DNA of 64,000 nucleotides from Diplonema japonicum (taxonomy: Eukaryota > Euglenozoa > Diplonemea > Diplonemida > Diplonemidae): assembly GCA_964019335.1 (NCBI GenBank), contig OZ025690.1:434001-498000 (forward strand), in the 5' to 3' direction. Of the stretch, positions 19,308-29,500 are shown in pieces; position 1 is the first letter of the stretch, and the number at the start of each line of letters is the position of its first letter. Below the pieces are notes generated by a model. That model had not been told where the DNA came from and did no database searches. It saw only the letters and a list, made by a program, of their open reading frames with translations. A program made the translations under genes and the position numbers.

Positions 19308-19565
19308 CTAAATCGTGTTTTCTACAATAGGCAAGGGCGGGGCGGAGGACTGTTGCCCGTGGACAGCTATAGTGTGGAGGTTGCCCTCAACGGGCTCCGG
19401 GGTGGCCTGGGCATTATCCAGGGCCGCAATATCGCTCCAAGTAACCTGCTCAGAGCTTCTGACCCGTCTTGTGTGCATGGCAGCGAAGACACCCCCCACC
19501 AGCATCATGAAAACAGCCCCTGCTGCTACAAAATGGTACCAAACAAGGTCGTCGAAAAAACCCAT
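19308..19565 (-). CDS. Small single-span membrane protein, 85 aa
   Basis: An 85-residue protein with one hydrophobic helix (about residues 10-31, YHFVAAGAVFMMLVGGVFAA). A basic stretch (HTRRVR) follows, then a polar, Pro/Ser-rich tail. The positive residues just after the helix suggest that the C-terminal tail is cytosolic. No family recognised. The ATG is directly preceded by about 20 A on the coding strand. A polypyrimidine-TAG acceptor lies between it and the neighbouring coiled-coil gene, only 94 nt away. Its normal composition and the tidy gene spacing favour a real gene. Confidence 0.7.
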   Translation of the reverse strand: MGFFDDLVWYHFVAAGAVFMMLVGGVFAAMHTRRVRSSEQVTWSDIAALDNAQATPEPVEGNLHTIAVHGQQSSAPPLPIVENTI

Positions 19566-19611
19566 TTTTTTTTTTTTTTTTTTTTTGTTTTTGTGTCTTC
19601 TCTAAATGAAT

Positions 19612-19657
19612 CTAGGGGAGGAGAAGTGTGTGGGAGAAAAAAAAAAAAAAAAAAAAA
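19612..19657 (-). promoter_or_regulatory. Putative polypyrimidine-AG splice acceptor in 94-nt gap
   Basis: On the coding strand, immediately after the stop of the 155-aa gene, a tract of about 22 T and then a C/T-rich stretch (19615-19657) ends in CCCTAG at 19612. An A-rich leader and the ATG at 19565 follow. The whole intergenic gap is 94 nt. Confidence 0.55.
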
Positions 19658-19658
19658 T

Positions 19659-20126
19659 CTAGACTAAACCCCTTCCCTGTGCCATGTGTTGGCTCTGGTA
19701 CGCCAGTGCTGTCATTACAAACGAAAGTTCTTCGTCTTTCGCAAAAAGGGCAGCTTTCAGGTCTGCAATCTGCTTGTCCTTTGTTGTGATCGCATTGGTC
19801 AGGGTGTCAATTGTAATATCTCGTTCCATAATCCCGCTTTTCGCGACCGCATCTTTTGCCTTAAGTTCCGTGTTTTCTTGTTGGAGCAAGTCAGCACGTT
19901 TCTGCTCTGAAGTGCATTTCGCTGTGAGCTCCTCGTAGTTCTGTCTCACTAGCACAAGCCTCTTTTCAACCCCCATTTCGCCGTCTTTCGTGTCACTGAA
20001 CACACCCCCTCCGGCTTTTTCAAACATTGGTAGAAGGACTCTCTTAGGGCTTTCACGCGGGCTTACCCTCCTTGGGCTCAACCTTGCATTATGCCCGTCG
20101 CTGACTGGTGTGGTAAAACTCTTCAT
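19659..20126 (-). CDS. Small coiled-coil protein, 155 aa
   Basis: A 155-residue protein. The N-terminal third is basic and Ser/Pro-rich (RLSPRRVSPRESPKR, about 15-29), with SP sites that could be phosphorylated. Residues about 53-137 form a Leu/Glu/Lys-rich heptad pattern typical of a coiled coil (for example LLQQENTELKAKD and LKAALFAKDEEL). There is no membrane segment or signal peptide. A structural or scaffold role in the cytoskeleton is possible, but no family was recognised. It is the first gene downstream of the giant adhesin gene and is separated from the next gene by only 94 nt. Confidence 0.75.
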   Translation of the reverse strand: MKSFTTPVSDGHNARLSPRRVSPRESPKRVLLPMFEKAGGGVFSDTKDGEMGVEKRLVLVRQNYEELTAKCTSEQKRADLLQQENTELKAKDAVAKSGIMERDITIDTLTNAITTKDKQIADLKAALFAKDEELSFVMTALAYQSQHMAQGRGLV

Positions 20127-21261
20127 AACATCTTCTTGTGGGAATTTGTTTCTTTTTTTTTTTGTTTTTTTTTTTGTTTTAAATGTTGTATGTAATGTGC
20201 AATGTAAATAAAAAAAAAAAGGAACTTATAAAAAAAAATTTAAAAATAAATAAAAGAAAGTGTAAATGGAAAAAAAAAAAAAGAAAAAAAAAGAAAAGAA
20301 AAGAAAATACAATACGCGTGTAAATGAAGGACGGGAGGAGGGATGGATAATCAAATAAAAGAAAAAAGAAAAAAGACTTTAAATTCAAAAAAAAAAAGTG
20401 GGTGTGGTTGTTTTTTTTTTTTTTTTTTTTTTTTTTTCTGATTCCTGCTTCGTGATTTAACGAGCAAGTAAGAAAATTAAAACCAACACACCCTCTTTTC
20501 TTTTCTTTCTTTTTTCCTCGATCCCTTTCTTGCTTCTTCAATAAAGACATCAGAACAATCTAACACTCCGCAGAAAAATACAAGAAGGAGGAAAAGGGGA
20601 GACGACAGAAAAGGAGAAGAAGAAAAAAAAAAAAGTTCTTTTTTTTTTCTTCTTTTTCTTCAAAGTAACCCTACGTTGCCACTTGTCAGCTGTTAGGTTT
20701 CTTTTTTTTTTTTGTTGTTTTGTTTTTTGTTGTTTTGAGGTGTAAGAGACCTGATATATATAAAAGAAAAAAAAAAAAGAGATACTGTTTAGAAAAAGGG
20801 GGAGAAGTATTAGCAACAGCACCCTCCCCCACAAAAAAAAATCAAGGGGCAAAACAGAGTTGCAACATATAGGATATGTGCCAAGGAAGGAAGGAAGGGA
20901 GGGGAGGGGAGGGGATCATTCTATGGTGTGCTTAATTTTTTTTTCTTCTTAAGAACGGCGCAGGGTGGTTTTTTGTTTTGTTTGTTGGAACGCTCAACTA
21001 AAGGAAATAAGAAAAAAAGAAAAAACTTTTTTGACTTACCAGAACAACGGGCACTTCTTTTATAGAATTTGACCAGATACTTGGGAATGAAAGAAGAAGA
21101 ATAACAAATAAAAAAAACAGCAAAAAAAAAGAGAAAAAAAAACAATTGAAAATTTTGTGGCACTAGAAGAAAGAGAGAAAGAAAGTCCTTAGAAGAGAGA
21201 AAGCAAAGGTCAAGAAAAGAATAAATTACTACGATCGAGTGGAGTGGAGTGAGGGCTGTTA
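20127..21261. other. 1.1-kb low-complexity intergenic region
   Basis: Poly-A/poly-T rich with GGAA and GGGGA repeats near 20883-20914. No gene recognised. It separates the end of the giant gene from the coiled-coil gene. Confidence 0.6.
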
Positions 21262-23586
21262 TCACGAACGAGGCAGTGGGTGCATCTCAGTGCCAGGAGA
21301 ACTCGCAGGACTGTCACCCCCTTCCAAAGGGGAGTACGTCTTGCCCTTAAGGTAGCAGCAGAAAGACGCAGTGATCAAGAACAACAGCACAACTACCACG
21401 AACAGCACAACGAAGAGATACACAGGCGGGTCGTTAGATGATGATGGCGCGGCAGTGGTGGGGGTTGCAGTCGCCGGTGATGCTGTCGCTGCCACGGGCA
21501 CCTCAGGGTCGTTACCGAATGTAGGCAGCCCTTCTGAGCTGTTCCTAAGCCCCGTCCCCACGACGATCAGGTACGGCGGGCTGCTTGCTGCAAAGGCGCC
21601 GCTCTTGTCACGCAACGACTTCTCAACTTCTGCGTCGAGCACCTCCTCACAGCTGCCGTCCACAGTGAAGTCCACCATGGTTGCAGAGGTTGTGACCTGC
21701 AGCACCTCAGCACCAGGCGTCGTGTGCTTGCACGCAGACCACACAACACCGCCACTCACCTCAGGACAGTACCTCAGGACCTCCGGCATACCCCCACAGA
21801 TGCCCCCCAGCACCCCTTCAAACACAACAGACGAGAAGATGTCAGCAGAGATATTAACACGCAAGCGGTACCACACCCCCACAGGGGGGACCGCCGTGGA
21901 CGGTGACGCGGGCGCGGTTGTCACATTCGGTGTCGAGCCCACCGGTTGTGGGGTACGGGGTGGCGGGTTCGGCTGTGTAGTAGGCGTCGAGCCTGTGTCT
22001 GCATTAACATTGAAAGCAGCAACGGTGGCAGGCAGGTGGTCGATGCTGCACACGACAGACTCGTCGGCCACGCTGGTTGTGCGCGCGCCCTGCTGTTTCC
22101 ACCCTTCACTTGTGCTTGTGAGGCATCGCACGAATTCCCTGTCAGCCTCCTGACACGCGTCGCACTCCAACTCCACGCTGTACTTCACACCAGTGGCACC
22201 AGTAGCACTAGTACCGCGGACAGCCACAGCCCCCGTCACGGCTGCCTCGCTCCCTGTGAAGTACGACGACGAAGCGATCACAGTCACCTCTTCCGCAGAA
22301 CCTACTTCACGGAGGATGTTGACAGCACCCCCTAGCACGACAACCCTGCCCTCACCCCTTGTGGTGATGATGGCACCCGAACGTCTACCACCTTCGCCCA
22401 GAGGTGTCGTGTACTGCCCACCATTAGGCACCGCGGTGGCCACCTGCTGCAGGTAAGTAGACATCACAGCATCTAGCTGCAGGCTCAGTGCCGTGTTGTT
22501 GGCTGCTGCAGTGTCGATGAGCTCTTGCAGCTCTCGCAAGGTGCGCAGGACGTTGCTTTGCATCAACCTCAGATCCGACCCCGGCGTCCATGTGGGCAGC
22601 TTATCGACGAGCATCGAGCAGCACGCAGTGACCACCTGAGGCACGTCGACGGTGTGTCCCGCTCGTGCAAGGTTGGCACTGATCCCGCTCAGCTTCGAGA
22701 GTATGGAGCCAACAGTGTAAACAGTCAGCTGGGTGTTGGATGTGGTGATGCTGAGGATTGTCTGCAACAGCATGTCGGAACTGAGAGGGGTAGCACGGCG
22801 TCCCAAGACCAAGAAGACATCTAAGTTGCTAGTGGTTTCCTCATCTAGCACAGAGGCGCATAACTGGATATATTGCAGGCTGTTCGAGCCGCCTGCTTCC
22901 GTCGACGTGATAGAGTCGAAGCACCCGTCGATAAGGTCCTGCGCCTTGTCCTCCGTCTTCAGCACGAACACGTATGTGGAAGCCTCCCCTCTAAGACCTC
23001 TTGCGTCCTTGACTTCACCAATAATTTCCAAACCCTCGGGTGCCTCTGGTAGTATGATGTCTGTCGCTTGGCTGTCGTTCACGAAGCCGTTGGTGATGAC
23101 CTCCAGCTCACCAGGCAGGTAGGCCATGGTTGCTGGCCTCCTGTACGACAGGCGGTACTGGAATGGCGGCGTACCAGTGACCCCTCCGATTGTGAACGAC
23201 CAGGGTGAGGTGAGCGCCACCCCTACGTCTTCCTGCACGCAGCCCATCGACGACGACTCACACACGCCTACCACGGTGCCCACCACGGGAGGCATCTCGA
23301 CAACCACTGCTACCTCGCCGCAGCTTGGCTCGGCGCCTGTGTTCACGCACAACCGGAACACGTAAGTAACGCCTCCCTGAAGAACACCCGGCTTCACCCT
23401 CAGCACATCAGTCCCTGTGAGTGGAGTTTCGCACATGTCAGAAGTCACGTGGTTCGGAGCCGCTACATGCCACGAGTACCTGTTGTGGTTGTTGTTGTTT
23501 ATTAAACGGCCATACTGCTTGAAATCCACTGCTTTGCTCGCATGGCCCTGAAGCTGTGTGGCTTCTTTGCTGCTCTGCGGCACAGT
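21262..23586 (-). CDS. Exon 4: REJ-like region, transmembrane helix and tail
   Basis: The last exon of the giant gene, 774 codons. After the splice it reads TVPQSSKEATQ. It then contains a beta-rich segment (VLQGGVTYVFRLCVN, later SPWSFTIGGVTG) and a helical stretch (LLQTILSITTSNTQLTVYTV, then ANLARAGHTVDVPQVVTACC) as in REJ (receptor for egg jelly) regions of polycystin-1-type proteins. No GPS proteolysis motif and no polycystin channel follow. A Thr/Pro-rich linker occurs at about 21.9-22.0 kb. The hydrophobic helix VYLFVVLFVVVVLLFLITAS (about 21.36-21.42 kb) and a short tail anchor the protein. The open frame continues upstream to 23826, but that part overlaps exon 3 in another frame and carries no homology, so it is not a separate gene. 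Confidence 0.8.
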   Translation of the reverse strand, partial: TVPQSSKEATQLQGHASKAVDFKQYGRLINNNNHNRYSWHVAAPNHVTSDMCETPLTGTDVLRVKPGVLQGGVTYVFRLCVNTGAEPSCGEVAVVVEMPPVVGTVVGVCESSSMGCVQEDVGVALTSPWSFTIGGVTGTPPFQYRLSYRRPATMAYLPGELEVITNGFVNDSQATDIILPEAPEGLEIIGEVKDARGLRGEASTYVFVLKTEDKAQDLIDGCFDSITSTEAGGSNSLQYIQLCASVLDEETTSNLDVFLVLGRRATPLSSDMLLQTILSITTSNTQLTVYTVGSILSKLSGISANLARAGHTVDVPQVVTACCSMLVDKLPTWTPGSDLRLMQSNVLRTLRELQELIDTAAANNTALSLQLDAVMSTYLQQVATAVPNGGQYTTPLGEGGRRSGAIITTRGEGRVVVLGGAVNILREVGSAEEVTVIASSSYFTGSEAAVTGAVAVRGTSATGATGVKYSVELECDACQEADREFVRCLTSTSEGWKQQGARTTSVADESVVCSIDHLPATVAAFNVNADTGSTPTTQPNPPPRTPQPVGSTPNVTTAPASPSTAVPPVGVWYRLRVNISADIFSSVVFEGVLGGICGGMPEVLRYCPEVSGGVVWSACKHTTPGAEVLQVTTSATMVDFTVDGSCEEVLDAEVEKSLRDKSGAFAASSPPYLIVVGTGLRNSSEGLPTFGNDPEVPVAATASPATATPTTAAPSSSNDPPVYLFVVLFVVVVLLFLITASFCCYLKGKTYSPLEGGDSPASSPGTEMHPLPRS

Positions 23587-26500
23587 CTGTTGATTTGTAT
23601 TTTCAAAAAAAGAGGGGAAATGGTGAAATGCAAACCTCATGGGAAACCGTGATAACAACCTGCCCCCCGGTCCTCTGATGAAACCTTTCAGCAATGAGGG
23701 ACTCGGGGTCAGCATGGGGGCAGAGGTAAAGCCCTGACAGGAGGAAGGTAGTCGACTGGTCTCCAAGAGAAAAGGCGGGTGTGGGGTTGGCAGTGCCAGT
23801 GTGCCCTTTGGTGGTGCAGGACGCATCGACGCAGAAGGTGACTGTCGTAGTGTCGGCCACCAGCGAGAGATAGTACCACGTGTCGAGGGTGACAGCTGCT
23901 GTGGTATGCTGCACGCCGTTCATGAGGAAGACAAAGTGCGACTCCTCGATGCTGATGCGGTACCCAGTGCTAGTGGTTGCGTCATGCTTTCCAACTACAT
24001 GGCAGGCTGTGCACCCTTCCATGTTTCTTACCCTCACCCACACCGACATTGTCATCACAGGCCACCAGAACGGGGCCCCTTCCGCCTTGAACACTCTCCC
24101 CACCACAAGGCTGTTCTCCTCATGCGTCACAGGCCCGCTCTCATAAGCAGTAAGCAGGTACGGTGATGGGTTGGTTGTGCCGGACTTCTTGAACATCTCG
24201 CCAACGGTGTGTGTTTCTAGGTTGTACAGATAGCAGGTTTCCTCTTCAGGTGCGTACCCTTCGTAGCTAAGGACACAGTCCCCTGTGCACGGCAAAGCAG
24301 TGCACTGCGGTGTGCAGAGGAACGCCGTCACGTTAACTAAGGTGGAGACCTCTAAGGTGACACCGTCGGCAAGGGGTGCTTGGAACTCTATGTAAGTAGC
24401 TGCAACAGACGTTATTGTTGCCTGTTTGCCATCTACGGTTACCTGCAGCTGCGTGTCTTGGCTGGTGGGGATGTTTACTCCCGTCGCCCTGACTACGTTG
24501 CCCCCTTTCCAGTTCACAACCCTAGGCGACAGGCCCACCAGGTATGGCGTCTTCACCTTGTCGTCGTATATATTGTTCAGCCTGGTGCTGTCCATGCCCT
24601 CCTCGCATAGCATCAGCTCCTCAAGTACGCCGCTCAAGTAGTCGTTGCCGGAGTTCCCTATTACAAGCTTGCCAGCGCCACCCCATGACAGCCCCACGTT
24701 CCTTATGGTAGATGCTTCCTTGCACTCCCTGTTCACGCAGACAGTCAGGACCGTGTGTGTGTCGACCACCTGTGTTTTGTTTTTATTTTTGTTTTTTGTT
24801 TCTTTCTTTTTTTTTTTTGAAGCTTCGAAGGAAAGAAATGTTGCCGTGACTTTTGGAGACATTTTATAAGCTCGTTGGTTGAGCGATAATTCTTCGGGAA
24901 ACGAATCCCCCGGTGTTGGGACACTTTAGAAGTTATAGACGTAAAAGTAGAAAAATTTAGAAGCAGAATCTTTTTGTGGGTTAGTTAGCATACCACGAAC
25001 GACATGGCTAGGAAGTGGAACTTGTTGTCGATGGATATCACGGGTCCATCCAGGCTGTACTCGCTTGTCTCGTCTATGCCCGCCATGCGCACGGTGGCTG
25101 TATGGTCCTGTCATGGATTACATAAGTATTGGCGTGAACATACCGCTCTACGTGTCAGTGTCACAGTGTACTGTGTAGGCCCCGCTGTCCTTCGAACCAG
25201 TGTTGTCACGCCGCCCTCTGCGGCGAGATTAGAGAAGGAGGGACTCGCTAGCTGCACCCATGTAGCAATGGTGTGGTTGCCGGTAAAGGCGAACTTATCG
25301 CTGTCAGAGGTGAGCAGTGTCGTCCCTGCGCTTCCTTTGAACACAAACCCGGCACCCTCGTCGGTGGTAGTGTAGCTGGTGCAACTGCAAGGTGTGAAGC
25401 TGCACACACACTCCGCCGCCAGTGTGGGTGATGACCCCTGGTCAGCAGCAACAAGAGACCTGTCGAATGTGTAATGGTGGCACAAGCCGCTCTGTTCCTC
25501 GATGCTTGCAGAACAGTCTAAGGTGTAAAAGCCAGTTTCACATGCACACTTTGCCACACCATTCACAAGGCTGCACTGTCCTCGACCACTGCAAGGCACC
25601 CCTGCAGCCACCCCAGGACATTCGAACTCACAGCTGTCACCTTTGTAGCCATCCTCGCATGTGCATGAGCCGCTACCCTCTCTTCCGTCGTTGCACGTAC
25701 CACGCGCGTTGCACACGAGGCCATTGTGCATTGGGCACTGGCTGCTGCACGACTCGTCGTAATACCCAGAGTTGCACATGCACATTCCGTCTCCACCTAG
25801 ACCGTCATTGCAGCTCCCGTGAACACATGGCCCACACTGGCTGCACCATGCACCAAAGAAGTCGTTGGCACATGACTCGCATAACGTACCTTGTCTCCCA
25901 ACTCCGCACACACACCCACCCGCCGTACAAGAACCCCTCCCGTTGCAGGGGTGCACCCACTTCACAGGCCCGATGATGACGAGCAGGTCGAAGTCTTTTG
26001 AAACACCAAAAGCATTGGTCACCTGCACCTTGAGTGTGAAGATCTGCGGGGAAAATCCAGCAGGAAGGAACCCTTGTGACTTCGGGTCGCTGATCCTCAC
26101 GTCGCCCGTGTAGCGGTCCACTGCAAAGAGGCGCTCTACGTTACCAGAAGACAGGGCCGTGGTGGAACTCAGAGCAAATGTAGTACCCGTGTTTCCATGC
26201 TCGTTTGGTGACCCGCATTGGTGCATGCAGAGCTGGGTTGATGCGTATGTTGGGTCACATGCTGGAAGCAGCGTGGTGGTGCTAGGCAGGTAGCAATACG
26301 TTGCGCACCAAGACACTGCTGTTGCAGTCAGCTCGCCAAGGGGCGTGAGAACCCATGCACACCCAGGTACGACGTCCTCGGGTAGGGTTACCCTCCCCAG
26401 CAACTCATGTCGGGACACCGGAAGTTCTACCGCAGGCAGCGTGGGTGTGAAGAACGCACCATGTGGCTCAGGAGAAGCTGCCTTGATGATGAGCTTCAGC

Positions 26501-29500
26501 GTGACAGAGTGTTGCAGAGATGGCCCGTAGACGGCAATGGCATCAAGCACGTATGTCCCTTCTACGGATGTTTCCTTCAGTACCATACTGCCCTCTGGAT
26601 CAATGAAGGCTGTCACTGTCTCGGTGCCACCTTCACGCAACAAGGCGACTTCCGTCACCCCGGTCACTTCTGTACCGTTTACAGCGATCTTTAGCGGCGT
26701 ACCATCATGAGCATATGTTCTGGAGAGGAGTCCCTTCCCAACAGGCACTCTGACCTCCTGCCCCAGTTCTGCCCCAATCACGACTTCGTCAACACCTGTC
26801 ATTACACGCTCCGCAGCTATAGTGTGCACAGTAAGGTCTGCAAACCTCGCATTCACAGCATCGTACGACATGATAGCCACCTTAGAGGGTGCGCCCAGTG
26901 CCTCGACAGCACTGCTAACCACCTGTAGACCATCCACGTGCACCACAACGTTGCTTCCGTTGACCCATACCCGCACATGGGTCGACGTGCCGCGTGGTGT
27001 AGCGTCTACCTCCCCGAGCCACGTGTAGGCACCGCCTCTGCCCATCATCATTTCCTCCCACAAAGCCTCACTCGCTATCTCTCCTTTTACCCTGCCCACC
27101 ATCACTCTGCGTGATGCACTGATGGTGACCAGTAGGCAGTCCACTCTTCCGTCGCGCACTTCCTTTGGCCATGATATTCCTGCTGCCAGTCCCACGTACC
27201 CCTGCTTGGGGATACCCAGGGCCACCTGGGCGATCAGTGGCATGCTGTATGTGTCAGCAGTGATATGGAAGATAGGTGACATGGCAGACTCGAGCACCGC
27301 CACAGGGCCCGCCAAAATGGTACCGACAGCACACGGCTCGCTGCAAGTTCCTGCAGGTCCCATAGTTTGTGTGCTGACGAAATGTTGTGTGGGAGCGAGA
27401 GGCTGGTGATTTGTGAGGATAGGTGTCGCGGGTTTGCTGCATATCCACCTCTTGGGAGTGCTGCAAGGGAGGTCTACCCACGGCTTGCTGCTATCGACCG
27501 TTTGATACTGCATGGCCGCGCACCTGCCGTACCGAGCTGGTCTTCCCGTGTGCCAGTTCGTGTAGATTGGCACAACACCGTCTGACCATGTCCATGCGTC
27601 CCAGACCCCCGATGGCAGTGACAGCATTGTCCATATGTCATCCTTCAGCAGCCCAGCCAAGAAGTCTGCCACATCAGGGGACTTAACTTCAACAAGTGTG
27701 GCGCTCATGAGTTCGCAGCTGAGCTTCGCCTCCTCCCATGGCCTTTCCATGCTGCTCTCTTTGTAGCACGTGTCACTAAAAAGATGCCAGTCGTCACCAC
27801 AAGAGTATTCCGGTCTGCACCCTACTTCACAAGCAGGACCTTCCCACCCGTTTGAGCACAGACATTTCCCGTCGCCGTCGCATGTCCCATGCCCATTGCA
27901 AACTCCGTTCGCAGTGTTGCCAGGACACACGTGTTCGCAAGAGCTGCCCACGTAGCCTGTCACGCAAGCACACGTGCCACGTGTCGATTCGTCACACGCC
28001 CCGTGCCCGTTACAAGGCCTCTGCAGACCACCGGGACATATCATGTTGCATTCCGGGTAATTATACCTCCCAAAGGAGCAACGCTCACAAGCAGTCCCCA
28101 CGTTGTACAGGTTACACTGGCAGCCTTCAGACGTGCACACACCACGTCCCGTGCACTCCTGGGGGCCCGTGCTTTTGACAGTGAGCTCGTACGAGTACTC
28201 CTCGCCAGTGCACGCACAGCCTGGTGGCTGGTTGCATTGCAGTGTGGTAGCAAGGCAGGAATCTCCGCAAGGGTTGGTGTTCAGACACACCACGCAGCAC
28301 GAGCGCGTATAAGGCTGAGTAACAGGACAAATCTCAGTGCAATAATCACCTGAGAACGAGTCGCTGCATATGCACTTGCCCGTCCCTTCAGAACCGTCGT
28401 CACATACGCCACGGTTGTTGCAGATGGCATCCGGCCAACCAGGACACCTGCCCCCGCAGCCAGGTCCGAAGGTGCCTTTTGGGCAATCGCAAACCCCAAC
28501 CTCAGGAGTGACCTCGTTGTGCTTGCAACGCAATGGGTCTCCGCAAGGTGCTTCGGGATCGAATGCAAGAGGGTCGGTCACAACATCAGATGGAAGCTGA
28601 GCGGCGTCACCGCCATTAGTGCGTGTTATTACATCGCCGTAGAAGTATGCCGTGAAGATGGAGGGGATGGTCTGCCCTGTCATGGTGGGCAGCGCACATT
28701 TCCTCTCGCACCCCGTCTCGAGTACCCATCCCTGCGAAGTCTTGCACACATCACACTGCATCCCTGACCACCCATAGCTGCATGAACACGTGCAGTACCC
28801 ACCAACCACTGCGGAAGCCCCACGGTTGTTGCAGAAGTTTGCAGTGCATTGGCAGTTGTGCTCAACGCCAACATTGTCAGGAGTGTCTGCGGCGCATTGT
28901 GTGCAGTTACCATTGTACCCAGCAGGGCAGATGCCACACGGCGCACTACCACTTGACGGTCCCCAGTAGCCATCGCAAGCACAACTAGTGCACGCACTGC
29001 TTGGTCCGTATGTAGCACATGTTCCATGTCCTGAACAAGGTGTGCAATCAGGGTAATCAAAGTACCCCTGATTGCACATGTCACAAGACGTGCCTGTGAA
29101 TTGCGACAGGCATGTGTCGCACAACACGCCTTGCCACTGGTTGTCGCATTCGCATGCGCAGTTAGGCCCCGAGACTCCATTGGCGCACTCAGGGCACTTC
29201 ATGCAACCAGTGTTCATGTCGCCCGTCCACCCAACACTGCAAACAGCGCAGTCGAGCTCCGCATCAAACCCTGATGTGCACACACTACAGTCAACGCCAG
29301 TCCACATTGCCCTGCACACACAGCCGCACGAAGACTCATCTGAAGCAAATGATGAAGCAGCATGGCCACTGCAGTGCACAACAATGTCACATGCCACACA
29401 ATTAGGGTAGCCAACGTGCTCCACCGCACACCCTGTGCACGTCGTGTTGAAGACCGAGGGGCAAGTACTGCAGTCGTCGCCCGTCCAGTGCTGGAGGCAG

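Noticed and set aside
23587-23826. The upstream part of the open frame at 21262-23826 as an N-terminus
   Set aside because: It overlaps exon 3 in another frame and includes intron 3. It shows no signal peptide or domain.
24770-24862. ATG at 24862 as the start of a separate gene
   Set aside because: The first codons translate poly-A-rich intron sequence (SKKKKKETKNKNKNK), and homology starts only at 24769 after an ACAG acceptor.
25111-25119. The stop codon at 25111 as the true end of the giant protein
   Set aside because: It lies inside a GT-AG intron. The LamG domain would be cut in half, and its missing part is found just downstream.
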